35,956 bases of DNA, from positions 1-35,956 of the forward strand of contig JAUVJI010000029.1 of assembly GCA_030596605.1 (NCBI GenBank), read 5' to 3'. A program made the translations under genes and the position numbers. Under the pieces are notes generated by a model. The model had not been told where the DNA came from and did not search any database. It was given only the letters and a program-made list of their open reading frames with translations. Each line of letters starts with the position of its first letter. Within the stretch, counting starts at the first letter, position 1. Source of the stretch: Bacteroidales bacterium. Lineage in GTDB: Bacteria > Bacteroidota > Bacteroidia > Bacteroidales > JAADJA01. Below are positions 27,304 through 33,299 of the stretch, one piece after another.

Positions 27304-27942
27304 CTATTTTTTCTTGTTTATTGTTATGAGAAAGTCTTCTGCTTCCTTAAGAACTTTGTTAAGTGATTCTAAGCTTTCAGAATCCTTGATTACATCTGGA
27401 ATACGTTTATCAATATTAAGTCTTCTTTCCAGCCTTTCATCAATATCCTTAAGTGACTGAAGGTCATAATCTTCAAGATCTCCATATTCTTGGCGTTTCA
27501 ATATTAACTTTTCTAACTTATTTTCTAATGCCTCTGTTTGCTTTCTGTAATAATCAATCGATTTAATTATTTTTCTTTTTAATTCTTTCGCATCGTCAAT
27601 ATCCTCCAGATCTGATTTTTGCAAAATTCGTGTTGCTTCAAATGCACTATCCACATCATCTTCATCTCTCACTCTGGTTAGGATAAATACTGGAAAATCT
27701 TCCCTTTTTTCAATAATACTTTTCAAAAGGTCTGTCCCATCATATTTTATATTTGGATCTTTGCCCATTAATCTGAAATCAGCAATAATACAATCGAATT
27801 TCTCTCGCATTATAAAATCCAGCATATCTGTTTCATCTGAATAAGGATGAGCTGCAATTAACTGAGTATCTCCATCAGACATTATATCCTCAAATGCCTC
27901 CCTATCTTCGGATTCCTCATCAATGTATAATAATCGGTACAT
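27304..27942 (-). CDS. Stand-alone receiver-domain protein with coiled-coil tail
   Basis: A 212-residue protein. Residues 1 to about 120 are a response-regulator receiver with the full phosphorylation set: acidic D8-E9-E10, phosphoacceptor Asp55 (IIADFRL), Thr89 (FILTR) and Lys109 (LQKSD). The remaining ~90 residues are charged helices of coiled-coil type (NKLEKLILKRQEYGDLEDYD and a C-terminal helix). No DNA-binding or enzymatic output domain is present, so the output is probably by protein contact, perhaps with the HNH protein or the kinase. It lies 6 bp after the kinase-like gene and 2 bp before the HNH gene. Confidence 0.88.
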   Translation of the reverse strand: MYRLLYIDEESEDREAFEDIMSDGDTQLIAAHPYSDETDMLDFIMREKFDCIIADFRLMGKDPNIKYDGTDLLKSIIEKREDFPVFILTRVRDEDDVDSAFEATRILQKSDLEDIDDAKELKRKIIKSIDYYRKQTEALENKLEKLILKRQEYGDLEDYDLQSLKDIDERLERRLNIDKRIPDVIKDSESLESLNKVLKEAEDFLITINKKK

Positions 27943-27948
27943 AATTTA

Positions 27949-30342
27949 TTATTTTGTTATTTTGGGAAAATGAACTTTCAATATAAAACCTGGCCTTGGT
28001 TTTGTGATTTCCAAATAGCCATTGTATTCATCTATAGCAGATTTAACAATCCACATTCCAAGCCCAAAGCCAATTTCACCCTCGTTTAATTTTTTCTTTG
28101 TTGAGAATAAAGCATCGAATATTTCATATGGATCTTTTATACTTTTTAATAAACCAGGTCCATTATCTTGATAAATAAAACTTATTCCATCGTTTTCTAA
28201 TTCGTATCCAATAATAACTTCTCTCCTCCTCCTTGGTGAATCCTTTCTATAGAAAGCATCGAAAGAATTAATAAGCAAATTATTAAATATTGCATCAAGG
28301 TCTATCGGATATGCCTTTGTAAGTTTAAGAGACCCAAAATCATTTGCTAAAATAATTTTTGTCTTTCGCTCAATTGAATCTTCTGACCAATTCTGTAAAA
28401 ATTCATTAAAGTAATTCTTCAATGAAAGGTTTGTAGCTTTTCTGCGATCCTTACGAACCAGATTTAAAGAGAAATTAAGCCAATTTCTTAATCTTTCATT
28501 TTTTGATCGAATATCATCTAATAAGGTAAAAGGATTCTCCGCTCGTTTTATTATACCAAGCTTTTCAATATTTACCCACTTGTGCAAAGCTGTTTCAAGT
28601 TTGTTGGTCTTACCTTTTAATTTATCACTTATTTCCCGTAGTTCATGAGTAAAGGTTCCAATTGTCATTCCTAAACTTGCAAGTGCTCGGAGTTCTCTAA
28701 TTTCAGAAGATTTCTCTATTATCTCCTCTTCAAGAGCACGTACTCCTTTAGCATAGGTTAGCTCATTATCTTGTTCACCTTCTTCTGAGTCAATTAACCT
28801 AAGTATTTTATTTCCTTTGCTTTTGGATCGTGATTTTTTTTCATGATCTGCTAATTTTTCTTTTGCTTTTATTATAGCTTCTTCCTTTGCTTTGTCCGTC
28901 TCCTCCAAACGCCTCTTAACCACTGACATAGGCCTAATCATGAAGTGCCTGTCCTTTTCAATAATATTAATCAGTTGTCTGATTAATTCACGAAATGCAA
29001 AGTAAACTTCATTTTCGTGTAAACCACCTCGGTTTGATACATCTTTCAATTGAATATTCGTGAGTCTGGAGATATTAACAACTCCATGTACTTGGTTTGG
29101 ATTTACCCGCCAGCTTTTTCCTCCTTTTTGCCCTGGACCAAAAGTGCTTGCTGCTGCTCTATCCCCTAAGCCCAACCAATCAAAAGCATTACTTTGAGGT
29201 TCTCCATATGGTCGTACTCTGAATTGGTCTCTATACAATTTAATTCCACCAAATTGTTTTAACCAAACTTTCCTCTTTGATGAATTAAAATTGCGATACG
29301 CAAAATTATCACGTTTGCTTGAATAGTCGCGTTTCATAAAATAAAAAGTAAAAGTAAAAGGACCAATATCATTAATTAACTTTTTACCGTTACTCATTTC
29401 CTCTATTGCCGGCCATACAGTTTCAATATCTGTATCAAAAGAAAACTCTCCGTTTTTAAGTGTATCTAAGTTATATGGCCATTTGGACATATCACGAGGT
29501 TGTTTTTCTTTCCATACATCTGGATGAATTAAATTCCAATTAAATTCTTTCCGATCAATTGATATTTTAATTTTATTATTTTCCCTTACTATTGCAGTTA
29601 ATTTATAATCATAATCATCAATGAATGAGGAGTTGACGAGTCCATATGCCCCCTTTTCGAGTGATGAAAATAGATGAATTTTGAATTCTGGATTTTCCTT
29701 TGGTGGTACAAGAATTTCCAAGGAATTATATACATTATCAATTTTACCCATATCCCATCTATCACTAAGGTTATCAATTTTAATAATCGTTCCAGAGTTA
29801 AAAACGGTTTTATTAATTATCGGCTTTGTTGCTTTTAAAGCGCTTATATGTTTTAAAACCTCTTTTTTGAATTCTAAATCAATTTTATCATCTAATTCTG
29901 CAGTTACTTGTCCAGCAGTTAGTCCTTTTTTATCGAAATCATTCCAATTAACTTTCCATTTAGACCCTTTATTATTTCCTTTTGCTAAAGTCACAAATTC
30001 ACAAGTATCTCCTAATCTATCCAATGCAAGCCGCCCAATTCCTTTCGATCCAGATTTCACACGCTTCTTACTTTTTGTAATTGGTTCGATCAACTTGCTT
30101 TCTGTTCCTATTGTCATCCAATCGTCCAGAATCACATCCCCAGTCATTCCTGTTCCATTATCAATTATGTAGATGCATGAGTTGCCTTTCTTCTTAATAT
30201 TAAAAATCACAAAGCAATCATCTGCTTCAGCATCAAATGAATTTTTTACAAGTTCGATAATCGCACCTTCAGCTGATGCAATATTATCCTTGCCAATAAG
30301 CCTAGCAGTTCGTGCAGACACTCGAAAAGGAATTTTGACCAT
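27949..30342 (-). CDS. Kinase-like protein with two GHKL ATPase domains (MORC/Hsp90-like plus histidine kinase)
   Basis: A 797-residue protein with an unusual layout. The N-terminus is an Hsp90/MutL/MORC-type GHKL ATPase: ELVKNSFDAEADD (30-42, N box), DNGTGM (61-66) and KGIGRLA (100-106), followed by an alpha/beta region to about 460 that could be an S5-like transducer. A charged coiled coil (about 475-555) leads to a HisKA-like helix with the H box FTHELRE (His566), then a second GHKL domain: NNLLINSFDAF (687-697), DNGPG (726-730), IFDALFSTK and GFGLGMWIVK (758-767). There is no membrane segment, so it senses a cytoplasmic cue. It is the first gene of the operon and the natural partner of the receiver. 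Prokaryotic MORC-like GHKL proteins have been linked to restriction-modification loci. Confidence 0.85.
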   Translation of the reverse strand: MVKIPFRVSARTARLIGKDNIASAEGAIIELVKNSFDAEADDCFVIFNIKKKGNSCIYIIDNGTGMTGDVILDDWMTIGTESKLIEPITKSKKRVKSGSKGIGRLALDRLGDTCEFVTLAKGNNKGSKWKVNWNDFDKKGLTAGQVTAELDDKIDLEFKKEVLKHISALKATKPIINKTVFNSGTIIKIDNLSDRWDMGKIDNVYNSLEILVPPKENPEFKIHLFSSLEKGAYGLVNSSFIDDYDYKLTAIVRENNKIKISIDRKEFNWNLIHPDVWKEKQPRDMSKWPYNLDTLKNGEFSFDTDIETVWPAIEEMSNGKKLINDIGPFTFTFYFMKRDYSSKRDNFAYRNFNSSKRKVWLKQFGGIKLYRDQFRVRPYGEPQSNAFDWLGLGDRAAASTFGPGQKGGKSWRVNPNQVHGVVNISRLTNIQLKDVSNRGGLHENEVYFAFRELIRQLINIIEKDRHFMIRPMSVVKRRLEETDKAKEEAIIKAKEKLADHEKKSRSKSKGNKILRLIDSEEGEQDNELTYAKGVRALEEEIIEKSSEIRELRALASLGMTIGTFTHELREISDKLKGKTNKLETALHKWVNIEKLGIIKRAENPFTLLDDIRSKNERLRNWLNFSLNLVRKDRRKATNLSLKNYFNEFLQNWSEDSIERKTKIILANDFGSLKLTKAYPIDLDAIFNNLLINSFDAFYRKDSPRRRREVIIGYELENDGISFIYQDNGPGLLKSIKDPYEIFDALFSTKKKLNEGEIGFGLGMWIVKSAIDEYNGYLEITKPRPGFILKVHFPKITK

Positions 30343-30481
30343 CGTTACACTTTTGATTTATTTAATATATTTAGTTCTATCTTGTCGATACCTAACATTA
30401 AGTCTATATGACTGTTTGGAAATCACAACGTCATAACTCTTAACCTAATTTCGCTGTAAACCAATTCGACTTTATTCCATT

Positions 30482-30505
30482 GTACTTCAAGTACTTCTTA
30501 GAAGT
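30482..30505. promoter_or_regulatory. Two overlapping operator-like palindromes at the defence-operon start site
   Basis: GTACTT-C-AAGTAC (30482-30494) and ACTTCT-T-AGAAGT (30493-30505) are perfect palindromes with a single central base and share two bases. They sit immediately downstream of the predicted transcription start of the minus-strand operon, where a bound protein would block transcription. The spacing of ACTT half-sites recalls controller-protein boxes of restriction-modification systems, but no controller gene is present in the operon. Confidence 0.5.
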
Positions 30506-30519
30506 GACTTGCAAAACTT

Positions 30520-30550
30520 CAAAAGTAAAGTTTTTAAAGATAAAATCAAA
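30520..30550 (-). promoter_or_regulatory. Promoter of the kinase-receiver-HNH-methyltransferase operon
   Basis: On the minus strand TTTG (30547-30550) is followed after exactly 19 bp by TACTTTTG (30520-30527), an excellent match to the Bacteroidota -33/-7 consensus. The start would be near 30513, giving a leader of about 170 nt before the first gene. The stretch 30551-30677 holds nothing else that I recognise. Confidence 0.7.
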
Positions 30551-30677
30551 AGGGAGTTACAATAAAAAGCATCAAAGTAAAAATTTTTGATTTTATTTCA
30601 CTTTTGCCCCTATTTTCAATTATTTCCTTTAGTCCCCTTAAAATTGAATTCAATATTACGATTAACGCAATTTATGC

Positions 30678-30812
30678 TTACTGCCCAGCCTTCTTTTTTT
30701 CTTTTTTCGTCAACCCTGGCCCCTGTCGATGTTGAGCTTTCCCTTCTTCAGCCTCCTTCATCAACGATTGCCAATAGCTGCATTTATCTTCAGTGATGTT
30801 CAGGGTATTTTA
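30678..30812 (-). pseudogene. C-terminal fragment of a DEAD-box helicase gene
   Basis: On the minus strand, codons after an in-frame TAA read NTLNITEDKCSYWQSLMKEA, then a basic tail ending TKKEKKKAGQ and a stop. This aligns with the C-terminus of the intact helicase at 33300-34562 (ENTLDFSHDKSHDWQALMKE, then GRRKTKYKKKV). At DNA level a 55-bp core matches at about 40 positions. The rest of the helicase is absent, so this is a remnant of a paralogue or a diverged partial duplication. It lies between the defence operon promoter and the toxin gene. Confidence 0.65.
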
Positions 30813-30866
30813 CAAGTTCAAAAACGATCAAGACAGAATATCCTTTTGGTTTCATCGCCATAATTT

Positions 30867-31226
30867 TCAATCAAAACATTTCAAAATCCGCCCCATATCT
30901 TCATTTGCTTTATCACTTTTATGATAAACCTCAATAAACACTATTTTTTCATTTTTTTTCAATTCTGTACTTTCAAAGTGGGCATATACTAATCTTAACC
31001 CGGTATTAACACCTTTTCCTTTTAAACTTTTACATGCTATCTTTTTAACTTTAATTATACAACTTGTAATCCCAAAGCCGTTAATCCGAAAGCTAATCGG
31101 ATGCCTTTCAGCAGGATGAACCCGCAACACTTTTTTTACTACTTCCAAATCACCTTTAAGGGATTTATAACGTTTTGAAAGTTTTTTTAAATCCTTTTTA
31201 TATTCATCTAATTCCTCAAACTCCAT
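30867..31226 (-). CDS. RelE/ParE-like toxin
   Basis: About 119 residues from the ATG at 31226; an ATG at 31241 would add five residues and is also possible. The pattern EYKKDLKKLSKRYKSLKGDLE at the N-terminus, the central basic SLKGKGVNTGLRLVYAHF and the closing FIEVYHKSDKANED match the RelE/ParE fold: two helices, then strands with a conserved GLRLVY strand and a terminal strand with YxK. Family members are ribosome-dependent RNases or gyrase poisons, and which applies cannot be told from this. The start overlaps the end of the upstream antitoxin gene by 11 nt (ATG to TGA), typical of toxin-antitoxin pairs. The antitoxin comes first, as is usual. Confidence 0.78.
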   Translation of the reverse strand: MEFEELDEYKKDLKKLSKRYKSLKGDLEVVKKVLRVHPAERHPISFRINGFGITSCIIKVKKIACKSLKGKGVNTGLRLVYAHFESTELKKNEKIVFIEVYHKSDKANEDMGRILKCFD

Positions 31227-32022
31227 TTTCCTCAATATCATAATTCCTTACCGAATAAGGTTTCTCCCTGTAAAATGTCAAATCATAATCAATCACATCT
31301 CCTTCTTCTGTGGCCAGCCAGGGTAAGTCTTTGTGGGAATAATCACTGATTGCGGCTGCATAATAATCGGAAAGCTGATTAATTACATGATCTATTACTT
31401 CAATTTCACTGGCTTTTAACTTTGTTAAGTCAGGTTTTGTCAAGGGGATATATCTTGTTTGGGGATAGCCATGATATTCTGCTTTTATCCTTTGCAACTC
31501 CCCTATTCCAATCATCTTGTCGATAACCGCATTTATATTATGAGGTACGGGTCCATATGGCAACTTTCTGTATTGAGCGCCGGTTAAATGATCTTCATAA
31601 ACTTCATAATAATTAAAATCTGAAAAGTAAAGTAATTTGTAAAGTAAAGTTTCCCCGACATTTGCTTTGCCGGCACATCTTTCAAGTATGTATAATAATA
31701 CATTCCTGAATTTATCAATCATCAACTCCGGCACAGAAATTCTTTCTTCATTGACCTGCTCTTCTTTCTCTTTATTAATCTCAATACCATCATTTTGATA
31801 GTTGAAGTCTTTAGCCAGGATTTTATCAATGGAGAAGCCAAGGTTCAACGAAAGGTTCATTAGCTCAATAATAGAAACTTTTCGGTTTCCCAACTCAATT
31901 TGCGCCACGGCTGACCGGGAAATACCTAAAAGGGAAGCCAGGTCTTCCTGAGAAAATCCTTTCGCCTTTCTTATGGTCATTATCCTGTTACCTATCTCTT
32001 TATTTGACAATTCTGTTCTCAT
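31216..32022 (-). CDS. Panacea-domain (DUF4065) antitoxin with N-terminal HTH
   Basis: A 268-residue two-domain protein. Residues 10-66 form an XRE/Cro-type helix-turn-helix (RIMTIRKAKGFSQEDLA, then LLGISRSAVAQIELGNRKVS). After an acidic linker (about 75-95), residues 100-240 are a Panacea (DUF4065, formerly SocA-like) domain: LLYKLLYFSDFNYYE, the diagnostic YRKLPYGPVP (151-160), and a C-terminal YAAAISDYSHKDLPW. Panacea domains are known as promiscuous antitoxins that neutralise many unrelated toxins. The HTH should repress its own promoter, which has a palindrome over the -33 region. The following RelE-like gene overlaps it by 11 nt. Confidence 0.88.
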   Translation of the reverse strand: MRTELSNKEIGNRIMTIRKAKGFSQEDLASLLGISRSAVAQIELGNRKVSIIELMNLSLNLGFSIDKILAKDFNYQNDGIEINKEKEEQVNEERISVPELMIDKFRNVLLYILERCAGKANVGETLLYKLLYFSDFNYYEVYEDHLTGAQYRKLPYGPVPHNINAVIDKMIGIGELQRIKAEYHGYPQTRYIPLTKPDLTKLKASEIEVIDHVINQLSDYYAAAISDYSHKDLPWLATEEGDVIDYDLTFYREKPYSVRNYDIEENGV

Positions 32023-32044
32023 ACTTTCTATATGAATTTAGGTA

Positions 32045-32084
32045 CAAAGATAAATAATGTTTTAATATCAAACAAATATTTGTT
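32045..32084 (-). promoter_or_regulatory. Toxin-antitoxin promoter with palindromic operator
   Basis: On the minus strand TATCTTTG (plus 32045-32052) is a -7 element, with TTTG about 16-20 bp upstream. The perfect 14-bp palindrome AACAAATATTTGTT (32071-32084) overlaps the -33 region, where binding of the antitoxin's HTH would block polymerase. The leader is about 15 nt. Confidence 0.65.
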
Positions 32085-32235
32085 CTGTTTTGAAACATTC
32101 AAAAATTATCTCTTATAATACATGAAATTAATAAACTCACTCCACACACATTTCGCTCCGTTTCATTTCGCAAATTAAGTGTTCCGTTTACCTTGTATGA
32201 AAAGAAAGAATAAAACTTTCTATTGGCCAGCACGC

Positions 32236-32261
32236 CCTGCCTACACTGTAGTTTCGGCAGG
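32236..32261. repeat. GC-rich hairpin repeat (CCTGCC/GGCAGG)
   Basis: Arms CCTGCC (32236-32241) and GGCAGG (32256-32261) enclose a second palindrome, CTACA-C-TGTAG (32241-32251). Its base composition is far richer in G+C than its surroundings, and it looks like a dispersed intergenic repeat. It opens a non-coding stretch (32085-32520) whose only recognisable contents are this and the next two hairpins. Confidence 0.45.
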
Positions 32262-32353
32262 CAGGTAGTATAACCTGGTTAAATTGCTCACAATAAATTT
32301 TTTCTAATTGGTGTTCGCGAACGTTGTTTCCTTTTTGCACCCCTCCTATCCTA

Positions 32354-32378
32354 CCCCGTATTTGCCGAAAGGTCGGGG
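32354..32378. repeat. Hairpin repeat (CCCCG/CGGGG)
   Basis: Arms CCCCG and CGGGG flank a 15-nt loop containing TTTGCCGAAAGG. Like its neighbour it is G+C-rich in an AT-rich setting. No U tract follows, so it is not a normal terminator. Confidence 0.35.
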
Positions 32379-32440
32379 CACAAACAAAATTAATACCAAA
32401 TCAGACTTTGCAAATGCTTCATCTGACAAGGCTATATTAA

Positions 32441-32459
32441 TCCCGAAACAAGTTCAGGA
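32441..32459 (-). repeat. Dispersed intergenic repeat of the TCCTGAACTTGTTTC type
   Basis: On the minus strand it reads TCCTGAA-CTTGT-TTCGGGA, forming a 7-bp hairpin with one wobble. From memory, sequences of the form TCCTGAACTTGTTTCAGGA recur between genes in many bacteria. A short open frame crossing it (32308-32532, plus strand) is not credible as a gene. Confidence 0.45.
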
Positions 32460-32520
32460 CAGGCGCCATGCAATACATCATGAGACATTTTATTACTCTG
32501 GAAAAAATTTAGCAATTCAA

Positions 32521-32856
32521 TTACTTAAATGAATACGTACTATTATATAGTCTTGGCTCCGGCCATTGGCATCTTCCCCAGGTATATTGTCTTATACCTG
32601 CTCTATATGCATAACATGAATTTCTATATGTTCTGCCATCGCAACCGCATACCGGAGCATGAATTTTTGTGCATTGTACAGTTGAAGTGGAACCATAACA
32701 TTCACAGTCTTCAGTTGATACACCCTGTAAGTTTGCACCCGAAAAATCTGTAAACTGTTCTTTGAGAACAGAAGTATCAATTCGAATTATCCCACAGGAA
32801 GAAAACAACCCCAGTGATAAAATTGCAAAAATGAAAATGGATTTTTTTAATAGCAT
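32521..32856 (-). CDS. Kazal-like domain lipoprotein, copy 1
   Basis: A 111-residue lipoprotein with a lipobox ending LFSSC (Cys21). The mature part has a spacer (KEQFTDFSG) and then a compact Cys-rich module, CTKIHAPVCGCDGRTYRNSC-YAYRAGIRQYTWGRC. This matches the Kazal pattern PVCGxDGxTYxNxC followed by G-x-C. Kazal domains usually inhibit serine proteases by presenting a loop just before the PVCG motif. Here, however, a surface or periplasmic structural role is equally possible. A paralogue lies 27 bp upstream, and the two were probably made by tandem duplication. The C-terminal tail (WPEPRLYNSTYSFK) is not shared. Confidence 0.8.
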   Translation of the reverse strand: MLLKKSIFIFAILSLGLFSSCGIIRIDTSVLKEQFTDFSGANLQGVSTEDCECYGSTSTVQCTKIHAPVCGCDGRTYRNSCYAYRAGIRQYTWGRCQWPEPRLYNSTYSFK

Positions 32857-32883
32857 AGCTTTCGGCTTTAATTATTTTCTTCG

Positions 32884-33216
32884 TCATTCAATAAAAAAAA
32901 TTAGATTCATTGTCAATTGACATTTTCCTATTGTATAATGATATATACCATTCCTTCTTGCTACACAAGGATTGCCATATGTAATCCCATCACATCCACA
33001 TACAGAAAAGCCAATATAAGTACATGGTCCTGGCGACTTAGGACCATAACAACCACAGTCATTCGAATCTTCATACGACTCTTCAAGAGATTCTTTTGGT
33101 GAGAAATCTGTAAATTGTTCGGCTGCAGTTCTAAAGTCGATTTTTATAAACCCGCATGAAGAAAATATTGTGAGCACTAAAATTGCTGTAATGAAAATGG
33201 AGTGTTTTTTGAACAT
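32884..33216 (-). CDS. Kazal-like domain lipoprotein, copy 2
   Basis: A 110-residue lipoprotein paralogous to its downstream neighbour: lipobox IFSSC (Cys21), GFIKIDFRTAAEQFTDFS matching GIIRIDTSVLKEQFTDFS, then CTYIGFSVCGCDGITYGNPC and GIYHYTIGKC. The Pro of PVCG is Ser here. A slightly longer acidic spacer (EESYEDSNDCGCYG) precedes the module. The residues just before VCGCDG, where Kazal inhibitors present their reactive loop, differ from copy 1 (IGFS against IHAP), so the two could have different targets if they are inhibitors. The two genes probably share a transcript; no clear promoter was found upstream. Confidence 0.78.
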   Translation of the reverse strand: MFKKHSIFITAILVLTIFSSCGFIKIDFRTAAEQFTDFSPKESLEESYEDSNDCGCYGPKSPGPCTYIGFSVCGCDGITYGNPCVARRNGIYHYTIGKCQLTMNLIFFIE

Positions 33217-33299
33217 AGCTTTAATTCTTTGATTTTAATAATTGATTCAAAGCATGTGCCAAAAAACCGGACTATTATTCTCCGTTTTGTAATTACTTT

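Noticed and set aside
29681-30172. Plus-strand open frame of 163 codons inside the kinase-like gene
   Set aside because: It is antisense to strongly conserved GHKL motifs and encodes nothing recognisable; a shadow of the real gene.
25850-30342. Detocs or retron/Septu identity for the kinase-receiver-HNH operon
   Set aside because: There is no second receiver or phosphorylase-type effector as in Detocs, no reverse transcriptase, and no ABC-type PtuA ATPase, so these names do not fit.
30810-30866. Short minus-strand frame reading MKPKGYSVLIVFELVKYPEHH
   Set aside because: Only about two dozen codons, overlapping the helicase fragment in another frame, with no supporting signal.
32308-32532. 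Plus-strand open frame of 74 codons
   Set aside because: It crosses the hairpin repeats, has low-complexity repeat-derived sequence and no promoter or domain; it is a by-product of the repeats.
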